Shown here: positions 12,329 to 23,969 of the stretch, piece by piece
Position numbering within the stretch: the first letter of the stretch is position 1
Layout: every line of letters begins with the position of its first letter
Assembly: GCA_037957365.1 (NCBI GenBank)
Contig: JARHVA010000460.1
Location: 1 to 64,000, forward strand
Length of the DNA stretch: 64,000 bases
From: Torreya grandis
Taxonomy: Eukaryota; Streptophyta; Pinopsida; Cupressales; Taxaceae
Reading direction: 5' to 3'
Notes under the pieces: generated by a model
What the model saw: only the letters and a program-made list of their open reading frames with translations
Database searches by the model: none
What the model was told of the DNA's origin: nothing
Program-made: the position numbers and the translations under genes

Positions 12329-14395
12329 CATATGTTTCTTATATGTGTAAGAACCTAGTCAGCTACATTAGAATGTTCTTTTGTCTATTATCTATCATCT
12401 TCTTGACTTTTAACATAAAATGATTCAAATCTAAGCCTTTAGGTTCATGAAAAAATTATATCTCAACTTACTTCTACCATTACATCAAATAAATTCAACC
12501 AAATCCCAAAAATAAAATTAAAATGTTAGTCTTGTTTAGCCTAAGGTCACCTACATGTAATTTATTTTGTGTATTCCTTTTAGATACCAATACTAAACCT
12601 CTTCACACTGGAATATGATGTAAATCTCCTTTCACATTCATGTATAACATAAAGAGGGGAACCATGTGAGGTTAGAATTCATTAGGAATGGTTTCCTTTA
12701 ATTAGTCATGTGTTTACCTACTGCACATAGGGTTTCAAAGAGACTTACATACTCTATCCTAAAAATAAATGAATACAAAAATGCACTCCTATGGTCTAGA
12801 TCATAAAAATTATATTCAAACTAAGTATTCATTTATTCAATGACACAACATATAACATTAGTTCATATCAATGGTAAGGATAACAATGATGAACTCAATA
12901 AAAAATTTGTGCATTAATTAGTAGTTCATTGATACAAAGACTATAAGATGATCATAGGAACTTGAACATACTATTTAGCTTATTATAGTCTCTCTTTGGA
13001 ATCTGTTAATATTTTGACATCTCCTTGTTTACTTGTAAACTCTCTTTCTCCTCCCCAGGTGCCTTCCTTTTATAGGATCTCAAAATAATATTGTATGTCA
13101 CTTGGTAGCTCATCTACCACCACTTTATATTTATTGTGTTTAATGTTTCTTAGAATTTATTGGTTTGTTTTATCCAAGGTTATCTACCTCATAATTTGTT
13201 TTAACTTAATAACTACTTTTCAATATCATAACTTTTATCATTTTCTCTTACAAATCTAGCTGACTTTGATAGGTCTATCACTACCATGTTATCACTTCTT
13301 CTATATTTCTAACTGTCTTATTTGAAACAACCTTGATTTTTTAAAAACTAAGGAAAAAATGCATGTAAATGACCCATCTCAACTTAAATACACTAATTAA
13401 CATCTTATTTTAACATGCACTAACATTATTTCAAATAGAAACAATATTATAATAACAAATTATAGTTATCCAAGGTTAAATCACCTTTAAAGGGTGATAT
13501 ATGGAAGAGTATTACCTTTAGAAGTATATTGTTTTGAGTGTGCAACTGCACGCTCATAATATCCAAACTTTATACGTATCAAGTGTCTTCTTAATAGGAA
13601 AAATTTAAAGTCCCTAAGCTTAATCAAGTACCTCGTTCTTCCTAATAGGTTTTGAGAAAAAGGTTCAGATAGGTAAGTAGGTTTTTCTTGACAGAATAAA
13701 ATGACAACTCCTTAACAAGTTATTCAAGAGTATTTATAAAATCAACCCTATAAACTGAGATATATATTAAATAATAAACAATATCCTATAAATGAGTAAA
13801 AGAATTTATTATCTATCAAAACACTCAACACAATAACACTAAACATCATGTTCACAAGAACACAAGGTAAGAAACATTTCTTAATAAAAAACTTTAGTAT
13901 CCATACTTATTTGTAATTCATAGTTTTAATACCAATAATAAAAGGAAACTAATTTAGATTAAAAACATACACTGAGGATAGTAAAACTAAACTTAGTGAG
14001 TGATTCTTGTCGAGGTTATAAAATTATAGTCATTGGCTTTTAGATCATGGCACCATACAACATTAAAATAGTTATATCAAGAAATAATAACACACTTGAT
14101 CTTAATTTGTATTGATAACCACTTTTAGTATATCTAATAACTAGTATGTTATCAACCAAGTAGACATTCAATAGAGTAAAATACTCAACATCACTTTAAT
14201 TGATAATTCCACATAAGTAGATAACCCATCATAAGATATTATGGAAAATGTACATCATATGTACTTAAAATATTAATCTTAAAAAGAATGTAGAATGTTA
14301 ATCATATATCGACATTCCATAGATGCAAGATAAAAATCTTTCCTTTTTATCTTATATACATTTATCATGAAATTAGCAACAATATATGGTGATTG
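12329..14395. other. Intergenic, nothing recognised
   Basis: About 2.1 kb of AT-rich DNA with stops in all frames. No LTR ends, primer site, coding motif or RNA gene was seen. It separates element A from the duplicated receptor-kinase segment. Confidence 0.55.
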
Positions 14396-17085
14396 CATTT
14401 GTTGGGAGAATATTGGCAAAGGTAGTTGAATTTGGCGTTATAAATGCCAGTTGGATTTGATTACAAATATAAAAACTTATTTTCTTCATGTTCAAAAATG
14501 ATTGTATTCCATGAATTACATTCCATTAGGAATTTTATCTAATAATTATTGGATATTAAATATGCTTGAACATATTTTTTTTTATGTGTCTATATAAGTA
14601 GTAACATCTATAACAAACATTATACACTCTTTTTTTGAATTTTACTCATTATCCATAAACTATAATTTTTTGGTTAGCTTGATTATGTATTAAAAAATAA
14701 TAAACATGTATGGTGCTTTAGATAACATGATTAAATAAATAATATTTTAAGAGATCTTAAGGACATAGAAAAAAATTAATTTCAGAATATTTAAGTAAAG
14801 TGTGAAAAATCCATGAAATAAGAGATTGTAAAAATTTAGCCAAGTTTGAAAATTGGACCTAAGAATTTGTTATTTGGAAAAAATTACCCCAAAAAAATTA
14901 TTGTCTTTGTAAATAAGAATAATAATGAATAAACATGACCAAATTCAATAATACCAAATTTTTTTTATGAATATATTTTATCTTATATATGTGTGTCTAA
15001 TGAACAACCATGTCTGCTTTACATATCAACAAGTTGGAAAAACTACAATTTGACCTTAAATCTCCATAATGTTTTCTTTACATAACCTCATAGTATATTA
15101 TATTTTTATTATTAAACCTAATATAACATAATAAGAAAAAAAGAAACAATAATTAACAATCAACATTGTTGAGTGAAGAGCTATGATGTTGATGTAGACC
15201 AATTTTCATCATTCCCTGGCCCAATTTTTTTGGAATTGTTATGTATAAATTATTATTGTCAAGATAAAATATTTATAGGTTTGGAATTTGATTGAGCATG
15301 GATGGAAAGTTCATGTTCAAAATATTTTTAGATCTTTAAAATATCTAGTTTGTCAATTTGCCAATTTCACTTTGTATGTTTCCCTCACTTTTGATTATAA
15401 ATCAATCTCAAATAGGATAATACCCTTGAGATTCATCCACTTGAAGAGGGAAAGATCCCAATGAAATAAATATTATATAGTTGTATTATTTATAAATAGG
15501 AGAAATTAGTCAAGGGTGTTAGAATAGACAAACTGTTGCTTCCACTCATAAGATGATTTTTCACTAACACAAGCTTCTAAAGGTGGAACAATTTACCAAA
15601 CTCCAAGGGCATTTTTCCACTTAGTTGTTTATTATATATGTCAATCACTTGAAGGAGGGAAAAATTAGAGAGGGATCTTGGTATTTATTGAGTGTGTTGG
15701 TTTCCCTAAAAAGAAGGTATTTGTAACGTCGATAGTTTACAAAACTACTAGGGAATGTGGTTGTTTAATTTGTTGATAGGAAATTAATTTTTTTTGAGTT
15801 GAGTAAGCCTATCAAATTCAAAAATAATACCACCATGGCATCTATTTTATTCCAAATCCAAGATAGTTAAAGAAAACAAGTTTCCTAGGGAGGACCTGAT
15901 TATGCAAGTCAGTTGGTTTGCTACTAGTCCAATGGTCTCTAAATGTGAGAGAAGGCTAAGATAGGATGGAATGGATCCAATCAAATGGTTAATAGACAAT
16001 GATAACTTTAAAATAAAGGCAACCTCTTAGAGTGGAGGAAATAAAGACTTACAAATCATTTAAATACATTCTAAGTATTTTTAAGTGAAAAATCCTTCCT
16101 AGCTAAGGTAGAATATGGCCATGTAAGCTATTATCCTTGTGAGCAAGTACTCTAAGGAAATAGATGTTTCGTATAAAAGGAGAGATGGGTCTAAATAAAT
16201 CCATACCTATGAGATTTAAGAAAACCACATGTTATAGATGATGATGAGAGTAGGTAACGCTGATCTAATTGTAGGTGTTGTGATTTGGGAAACTAATCAT
16301 GGAGAGAATGAATGGAGAGGGAATTATTGAAAGAGACAAGAGCATGCTTATTAGAATAATAAGAAGGAGAAAAATAATTTAAACAAATTTACAAAATAAT
16401 GTTGTAGTTCAGAAAATTTCAAACTTTTACAATTAGATTTGGTGATTGTGTTTACGTAAATATAATAATTTCTTCCCACTATAGAATTAGTGGCCCCTTA
16501 TTTTAATAATTTTACTTCATTTTTCCCTATCTAATAGTCATATTCCTAAACTATTTCAAAACATAGTAATAAAAAATTATATGTATGCATTTGTACTTTT
16601 ACTTGCATAACCAAAAGTCCTAGGTCAAACCATAGGTGAAAAGTAGGGAATATAAGATAGGGTTGGATAAAACAAGACACTCAAAAACATTCTAAAACAT
16701 AGAACTTAACCATGAGATATAATATCCAAGGGAGGAGGTTGAGGATCATCCTTGGGTGGCAAAGTCACCTAGTTAGAAGGATCTGTACTAAGAGGATCCA
16801 ATGTTAGCCAACCATTCAAAGGTTCATGGTTAAATGAACAATCTAGCCATCAATAATTTGTGTCTAATTAATAGTGATAGTAGGAGAGCCTATGTGAGAG
16901 GGAGCTATGTCATATTTAGCACACAATAGTGACAAACCCCACCCTCCTAGATGAAAATGAGGGAAAAAGTGGCCATGGCTATTCAATCCACTTCTACGCT
17001 ACCTTAGAGGTGGTGATGGTGGCCTTTAGGGTGGCACATAACTCATAGTATAGGGGCCACTCCCCTTGTGATATAACAGCTCCTA
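14396..17085. repeat. Segmental duplication of the receptor-kinase locus, short copy
   Basis: This block matches, in the same order and orientation, four separated parts of 51332-58669. These are the 3' flank of the kinase gene (14396-15180 with 51332-52115), its C-terminus and LRR region, its N-terminus (16080-16368 with 55160-55440), and upstream sequence (16400-17085 with 57765-58669). The short copy lacks the kinase domain and several LRRs, and also a 2.3 kb upstream block. The right end is cut by the element B LTR at 17086. Many differences show that the duplication is old. Confidence 0.85.
15181..16368 (-). pseudogene. LRR receptor-like kinase relic, kinase domain deleted
   Basis: This is a paralogue of the pseudogene at 52116-55481. 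At its 3' end the last codons NWSTSTS and the stop (15181-15183, minus strand) survive. At about 15210-15222 the sequence jumps straight into the LRR region (partner position about 54060), which removes the kinase, transmembrane and late LRR segments. LRR-coding sequence continues to about 15830. It is then interrupted by roughly 260 bp unrelated to the partner, and N-terminal coding sequence resumes at 16080-16368. No frame stays open for long. It was surely a membrane receptor gene once and now encodes nothing. Confidence 0.8.
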
Positions 17086-18074
17086 TGTTAGGAAATAATA
17101 TTCTATGTGCAAGAAATTAAATGTAGAAAAATAATCTATAAAATCAATGACAAATAAGATAAAATTACACAAGTAGATAACATGGAAATCTTGTGTTCAG
17201 GTAAAAACTACAGGCAAATGGAAACTATAGTCTTCATACTAAATTATGAATAAAAATCTCCCCACAAAGCTTCCTCTCAACACAATCCTCTTACAATGCT
17301 TTCACACAAGAAGCATACATGGCTATACAAAGCCTTAAAACTCTCAAACTAGTTATAGCACTAATATACAAGCTTCTTCAAGAATCTCTAAGATTCTAAT
17401 CTTACACACTTACTTAGACTTTCTACCAAGATTACACTTGATCTTTAAGATTATATACATAAAGATAGAGTATCACACATAAACAAAATACAAAGAGAGA
17501 AGGGAATAAAGGATGAAAGATATGAGAGAGGGAAAAATATGCCACCCTCTATGTGATATTCATGAATATGAAACTTGTCTCCATCAAATGCGCTGGTCAA
17601 AATATGCTCCTAGTTTTGACCTTAGTAATCCACCTCCATGTGACCCAAAAATGTTGTCCCGATTTCACATGTGAATCTAATCAAGCATAGTGGTCAATGT
17701 TCCTACAATCCATATGCACTCACATGAGTCAAAATATGTCTCAATCATCTTTTTGACTCCAGCCAAAAGGGCCCATAAACAAATACACCCCACAAGCACA
17801 TGATGAAGAGGTTTGTTCCTACATTCTTACAAAAATTAACCATCATAGAATTTAGACCCATTGCTCTCTTAATATTTTATTCAATAAAATATTTCATGTG
17901 GACCATGCCACATCAACAAAGATACACCTCATTCACCTTGTCATTACCAACTCACATTGCCACCTCATCAACATAGTCATCACTAAGTCACTGTTGTGAA
18001 TAGTAACTACCACCTCATCACATGAAAAGTGGATATGAATAGTGTCATGTGAATAGGGACTTCACATGCTTACA
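17086..18074 (-). repeat. Element B 3' LTR
   Basis: A 989-bp LTR opening TGTTAGGAAATAAT and closing GCTTACA. Its first about 110 bp match 25331-25440. Nothing in it looks coding. Confidence 0.85.
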
Positions 18075-18088
18075 TTCTCCCACTTGAA
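18075..18088 (-). promoter_or_regulatory. Element B polypurine tract
   Basis: On the minus strand this reads CAAGTGGGAGAA just before the LTR start TGTAAGC. That is the usual purine-rich plus-strand primer of plant copia elements. Confidence 0.8.
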
Positions 18089-19146
18089 GTCAATATACAT
18101 AGGCTTTATCATACTTGTGTATTCTTCCATCTAGATACCAACCATGCCCTCTACTGCCCTAACATAAACCCAGTAGAGGTTTTGTTGCACTACTAAACTT
18201 CTTTGTTCAGACTGGATTTGTCAACGTCTACATTTACATATCATGTTTCAACACTTTAAGTGATTATTCACATCTCCACAACCACACATAGAAATCTTCC
18301 TATCAGGTTTATACCATGAACTACTCATAACTCCCACTACTTAGAATTGTTTGGTCTAGTGCTCACCATCGAATCATGAGGATTTATACATTGATGAAGC
18401 CAATACATAAGATAAAAACATGTCTTCTCCTACATTATAGGAGGCTCTTACGAATATAACTCAAAATATAATAAATAGGTGTCTTCCTTTCTTTCCCATC
18501 CTTATGCATCTCCATCTTTGGTTTTCTCCTCATACCACCTTTATTGTGTCCTTGTCATTGAGCCATCACACCAGTGATCATGTTGGGGTCTACATACAAA
18601 ATGTAATCAACACATATAGAACCAACCATTTTAAAACACTCTTGATCTTCATGAAGGTACCATTATACTCCCATCCACAAATCTAATTCATCTCCTACAT
18701 TATTCAAATTGTAAAACATCTACTCTTTACCTCATCCTTATAACCCTCTAGATACTCTATATCATCTAGAGAGATCACCATGTAGGAATCAAGATGCTCC
18801 AAATCTAAACATTAACTAGTGTATGTATCACTCTTAGTAGTAGTCAATAAAGAATATGACATAGAAGTCAATACTTGACTTCTACACACAACCCTCTAGA
18901 TATAAATCATACCCAAACATGGTACAAGTGGACCAATGATGGCTCTAGGGAAATTATAGCTATACTCGGTGCATCAATGCACCTATCAAGTTTTCAAGCC
19001 TCAAGAATGCATCCAAAAAGCATCATGATCTACTATATGTCCAAATATATGGACTTCTCCATTTAAGAACACTGGATCTTAATTCATCTTCTTCATATTC
19101 TCTCTCTACTACTTCAAATAGGTAAAATGTTAGGTGTCTATTATAC
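18089..19146 (-). pseudogene. Element B pol 3' remnant (weak)
   Basis: Internal DNA between the polypurine tract and the element C insertion. On the minus strand around 18830-18900 a short stretch resembles the RNase H segment of copia pol (a run of Leu, Thr, Thr, Thr, Lys, Ser, Asp, Thr, Tyr where the family has a Ser/Thr-rich string before E-A-E-Y). The rest is too decayed to assign. Plus-strand open frames (18504-18686, 18875-19066) are on the wrong strand for the element. Confidence 0.35.
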
Positions 19147-21000
19147 TGATGCAGGAGCATCTACATATAAAATTCAGGCAAGACATGGTTACGTTGGGAT
19201 GATTGAATTCAAATTTCAATTTATTGTATTTTCCCTCCAAAATATTGTTAATGAGGAGTAATTGTAAAAAAATAAAGGTAAAAAGTAAATGTTGGGGCTG
19301 TTGAGAAAATAGAGGAGTGGTTGAAAATATTTCAACCTTAGTATATTGTTCAAATTAAAAAAACTATTTTTTTTTACCTTGAGCCAAGATGGGCGTAGAG
19401 GTTAGAGAGGAGGTTCTTGAAAAGAGCAAAAGAAAATTCATTAAAAAGAATAAGAGGGACGTAGAGAAGAGAGGGGATAGAAGGAGAGTCTCTCATTCAA
19501 GGAGAGAGGAAGAGTAATCAGGTAAAGCATCATTATCATAATAATCATAAGGTTGAGCTCAAGCTTCATGATTATGAGGCAGAGTATCAGTTCTATGCTG
19601 ATTTAATCAATGGGTCGTAGTATATACCTTCTTAGCGAGGCTAAGATGAAGCTTCCTCCGGTACAGATATATTTTTGATTATTACTTTTCTAGTTTTGGA
19701 ATCCTGAATTGTTTTAGTGTGAAGTGGTCATTGTATTCTTGGTAATGAAAGATGAATTCGAATGACAAAACCCCAAATCCTTGTGAAATTTATCTATCTA
19801 AATAATTGCTTTGTCGATTATCATCTTTACCGTGGTCCTTCTAAATGTATTAGGATATTGTTGGAATTACACATTGCTTGTCAAGTTGCATTGTAAGCAC
19901 TAGTGAGAAATTGCATTTCACAAATGTGTATTATTACGTGGTCAAGGATTCCCTCCATGTAAATGCATTTTTATCCACATCTACTCTCCATGACAGAATT
20001 AAAAAATCAATTCCAATCTTGCAAAGCTAATCTATGTAAGCATTTTGGTCTTTGGTAGTCTGACTCTATACTATTATTTTGCTGAGGCAGAAGATGACTT
20101 ACAGTCCAAACCTCTTACTTTATGGCTTAATGGAGGTCTGGGTTGTTCTTCAATTAGAGGGGGCACATTTATAGAGTTGGGTCCATTTTATCCAACAGGT
20201 GATGGTCATGGACTTCGAACAAATTTTCAATCATGGAACAAAGTATCAAATCTCTTTTTTGTAGAATCCCCTGCTGGAGTAGGTTGGTCTTATTCAAATA
20301 CTACTTCAGACTATACATGTGGTGATGAATCCATAGCAAAGGATATGGTCATATTTCTTTCAAAATGGATTGAAAGATTTCCTGAGTATGCATCAAGAGA
20401 TTTATTCTTAACTGGAGAAAGCTATACAGATTTCAATGAGGACCCAGGTGATATTCATGAAAAGGATGCAATTGCTGAATAATGTTTTTCTTGTAGAGTT
20501 GACATTATAAAGCTAGGGAACAATTTTGTAGTGCAAGGAATAAATCTGTAATTTTTTTGTAAGGCAAACCACAATGTCAAGTATAAGAAACAAAGGTTTC
20601 TCTTTGCATTTAAAAAAAAAGTGTGGGGTGAGAGACGTGATAAGGAGGATGCGGTTTGCTGTCATGTAATTTGTAAGACTAGATGAAGTTTGAGGTGGAG
20701 GCATTTGGAATGGAAGACTGTAGTGGAGATGATTTGTGATTTGAACTCTTGTTGTTGTGACCCTGATGAGATCTGTGCAACCATAGGCCAATGGACGAAC
20801 ATAGGTTGGGTGAGAGTGTTTCATGGTGTCATGGACTTTGATGATTACAGGGTATACAAAGCATAAGTAAAGCTACATGAGAAATCAATTTGTTATTATA
20901 TAAAGTAAATAAGAAAGTTCATGTTCAATGAAAACCAAATGATATTTTTAGAACAGCACCTTCACCCATATCATTGTTATAGTTTGATGTCTGTGCATCA
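19147..21000 (+). repeat. Element C 5' LTR, 1854 bp
   Basis: It starts TGATGCAGGAGC and ends CTGTGCATCA. Its first about 840 bp are nearly identical to 23970-24809. The remaining about 1 kb, which holds the carboxypeptidase-like fragment, has no partner because the 3' LTR is truncated. I place the LTR end at 21000 because of the exact terminal inverted repeat and the primer site right after it, not because of pairwise alignment. Confidence 0.75.
20054..20425 (+). pseudogene. Serine carboxypeptidase-like (SCPL) gene fragment inside the element C LTR
   Basis: About 124 codons in one open frame match the N-terminal half of plant class II serine carboxypeptidase-like proteins, which are secreted or vacuolar alpha/beta hydrolases. 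Visible family blocks are YYFAEAE, then [10 protein letters not shown] (family WLNGGPGCSS, Pro changed to Leu), then [15 protein letters not shown], then LFLTGESY, which holds the nucleophile serine. After GESY the similarity stops abruptly, and 18 unrelated codons lead to a stop at 20480-20482. The signal peptide, the rest of the domain and the catalytic Asp and His are missing, so no enzyme is made. The segment shows no intron. Whether the donor gene has introns here would tell if it came by way of an mRNA. Confidence 0.85.
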
Positions 21001-21004
21001 ATTT

Positions 21005-21016
21005 TGGTATCAGAGC
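21005..21016 (+). promoter_or_regulatory. Element C primer-binding site
   Basis: TGGTATCAGAGC, a canonical complement to the 3' end of plant initiator tRNA-Met, four bases after the LTR end at 21000. Confidence 0.9.
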
Positions 21017-21492
21017 TTGAAGCTCTTGGGGATTTGGTAATTTTTTGAATCAAGATTCCTAATGAATTGTTATAGGATTTTTGAAGGAGGTTTTAGTAAA
21101 TCCGAGCACTAGAAGACCCTGCTGAAGAAAAGGTATGAGTAAGATTTAATATTTTGTTTGAAGTCTATGTTTTGAATATATATATATTTTTTGAGAATAG
21201 AACAAGAAGTCTTAAAGCTAATTAAAGCTTGGAAAAGAGAGAGAAGAGCTCATGGAAGCTCAATAAATGGTGACCCAAGGTAAAGTAAACTTGGATTTGT
21301 GATTTGTGTTTGTTGAAGTGTTGTATAAAGAGTTGCTGCAGGATTGAGAAAAGGATCAAAAGACTAGGATGCAAAAGCCTAGATCAAGGAGATTGTCAAA
21401 AGACCAGTCAAGGAGAAAGGCTTGGGTGAGACAAGTGGACCTAAAGGGATCAAGAGACCAAGGTGGAAAATACTTGGGTGAAGATCTCAAAA

Positions 21493-23904
21493 ATGGAAGT
21501 ATTGTTGAAGGCACTACAGAGTAGCAAGGTACATGAGGGCACCAAGAAGAAAACAAGCATCCAAAAGAAGAAAGGTATGACTAATGTTGACTTTGATAAA
21601 GAGATTGATAGTTTGTGGAAAGATTTAGCTAAGATTAAAAGCATGTTTGATTTTGGGATGCAATCAAATGAGAAAGTGTGGGTATGGCCAATAAAGAAAA
21701 GGTTGAAGTGGCCAATTGATCTCCTAATGAAGAGGAGAAGAAGGCAAAATGAGATTCCCAAGAAGAGAGAATCCCATAGAGGCAAAAAGATGAGTATGTT
21801 GCCAAGTGAGCAACAAGAGAAAGAGGTGGATAAGAAGGTTCTCATTGAGGAGAACAAGATAAAAGAAGAAAGAAAAGATGAAGTGCCAGGAAGAGCACTT
21901 GAAAAGATAAGAGTGTTGGTGAAGAGAGCACTCATAGGGACCTTGTGGTCTCTTGTTTTTATATCTAATGTTGTCTTTGCATGGGTAATTGCAGGTATGA
22001 GAAGCCTTATGAAGGTCAAAATAAGGGCCTTGGAGAGTGAAGAGATTGGTGCAAGAGAAGACACCAAGTGCACAAGTGAATGTGCAAGAAAGAGATGAGA
22101 GTTTGTTGTTGTTAATAAAGAAGAAAAGATGCATTGGTTAATGCATGAGGAAGGTGGTAAGGAACCCATACAAGCAAGAGAAGAGATAGAAGATGAAGAT
22201 GACTTCCATGATGCCATTGAATGTCAAGAAGAGGAAAGAGAATAGTCAAGTATAAAAGAAGAAGAAAGTACAAATAATCAAGAAGCTATACAAGTCAAAG
22301 AACTAATGGAGCAGCCCATTAAGGAGGTAAAAGTAAATTCCAAAAGTGATTTTTATTATTCTTATAAGCATAAAACTATTGATATGCATGATAGAGAAGA
22401 AAAGGGAAAGGTGAAGTTTCCAATTAACCATGGTTATGTGATGCCTAAATGGTGGAAGAAGAAAATACAAAGCACAAAGGGAGAGAAAGATTGCTCCATG
22501 GAACAAGCTATCAAAGAGGTAAATGAAGTGCTAAAATCTGATTTTGATTGTTATTTTGAGCATGAAGATGTTAATACATAGGTTAGAAGAGGCAAGAGGA
22601 AGATGAAGTCCTCACAAAAAGTAGTCAATCATGGATAAATAATGCATAAATGGATGGTGAAGCACACAAGCAAGCAACAAGTAAGCAAGCAGGCAAGTTT
22701 ACCTTATAAGATTGGATTTTTTCATATTCCTAATATGAATGTAGGTGTGTAAGAAAATAAAAGGACAAACAAGGTTGGTTTTTTAGTATTGTCAAAAGAG
22801 CATGGTTATAGGATGCCTAAATGGCTTGTGAAGATAAATGATAAGAAGGAGAAACAAATATGGGTACCTAAGAAGGAAAATAGAGAAGATGTGAGTGTTG
22901 AGGTAACAACACCAAGAAGTCAATGGAAGAGGATTGAAGGTGATTTTAGAAACCAAGAGAATGAAGGTGAGATGATGAGTATGTAAGAGGCATTCCATGA
23001 GGACAGGATGCTTGAGAGGCATACCAAAGAGGTAAAAGGTAAAAAAATTGTTTATGATGATGTTTTTGAATCCTTTAATGATCTTTTCATGAGAAATGAA
23101 AAATGGAAAGTGGCTATGTGGATTAATATGCAGCAAGGAGAGAATTACAAATGGATGGATGATGAAGAAAGAGAGTATGCAGCAAGGCAATGCCTCATTG
23201 AAAACAAAGAACAAACAAGATGGCTTTAAGCAGAGATTGAAGAGAGTAAGGAGACACAAGGTAAGGGTGCTTCAATTGTATTTGATAAGTATATTGCAAA
23301 AGTTGGTTTGCATAAAGACAGCTCAAGAAAGGATGAGATGAAGAGTGAGGCTAGTGAAGGACAAGTAATTCTTGTGAGTGATCAGCCCATGTTTGATGAA
23401 GATGGTGAGATAGATGAGATTTCACTAAAGGAAGAGTTGAAGATGTTGGAGGAGCTGTTTAGTCATTCAAGAGAGATGAATGAAGGTACAAACCATGGTA
23501 AAAACACCATTGGTAAGAATGAATCAATAAAAGAGCAAACCCAAGAGGCAAGGACAATTTTGATCAAGGAGCAAGAATGTGAAGACAACCAAGAGGCTTC
23601 ATGGCCTAAAGATTTTGATTCTAAGGTGGCTTTGAATGTTTTGTATGCAGGTATGAAGGTTGCTAAAGTGAATGACATACATGAGTCATTGGAGAAGCTC
23701 ATGAAACAAGAAGAACAACAAGAAGATCTAGAAGACATGTATGAAGATGAAGAAGCATGGAAGCGGGAGACGACAGCTGAGAAAGAAATGAGAAGAAGGA
23801 CATATCTAAAGATGAAGAAAAGTAAAATGAAGGACAAAGACTATCAAAGACAAATAGAAGCATTGGTATTGGCAACAAGACCTTGGGATCCAAGCATAGA
23901 GTGA
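21493..23904 (+). pseudogene. Long Lys/Glu-rich reading frame of element C, function unknown
   Basis: A single reading frame runs from the first ATG (21493) to a stop at 23902-23904, about 804 codons. It has only seven in-frame stops (22096, 22243, 22579, 22636, 22750, 22984, 23227) and no frameshift. The product is very rich in Lys, Glu and Asp and is probably coiled-coil or disordered. The middle part repeats: MEQxIKEV at 22306 and 22498, each followed by KSDF, and a HGY.MPKW-like unit at about 22430, 22630 and 22798, giving a degenerate period near 60-65 residues. The C-terminal 198 codons (23308-23904) are open. No zinc knuckle, protease, reverse transcriptase or integrase motif is present. 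It may be a divergent Gag-like or accessory protein of a non-autonomous family. I do not recognise it. Confidence 0.65.
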
Positions 23905-23956
23905 AGACTAAAACATTGAGGAGATATCTCATTTAAACTAAGGTTCAAATTGTTTC

Positions 23957-23969
23957 TAGAGGGAGAGTA
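23957..23969 (+). promoter_or_regulatory. Element C polypurine tract
   Basis: AGAGGGAGAGTA directly before the 3' LTR start TGATGCAGG at 23970. Composition and place fit the plus-strand primer. Confidence 0.8.

Noticed and set aside
13540..13560. Imperfect hairpin GTGTGCAACTGCACGC
   Set aside because: Short and imperfect, with no adjacent gene. Such hairpins are expected by chance at this scale.
20513..20824. Minus-strand 103-codon frame in the element C LTR
   Set aside because: No recognisable motif and not conserved in a second LTR copy. Probably chance.
21450..22217. Antisense open frame of 255 codons
   Set aside because: It is a shadow of the Lys/Glu-rich plus-strand frame of element C. 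Its Ser/Phe/Leu-rich composition is what antisense reading of AAG/GAA/GAG codons gives.
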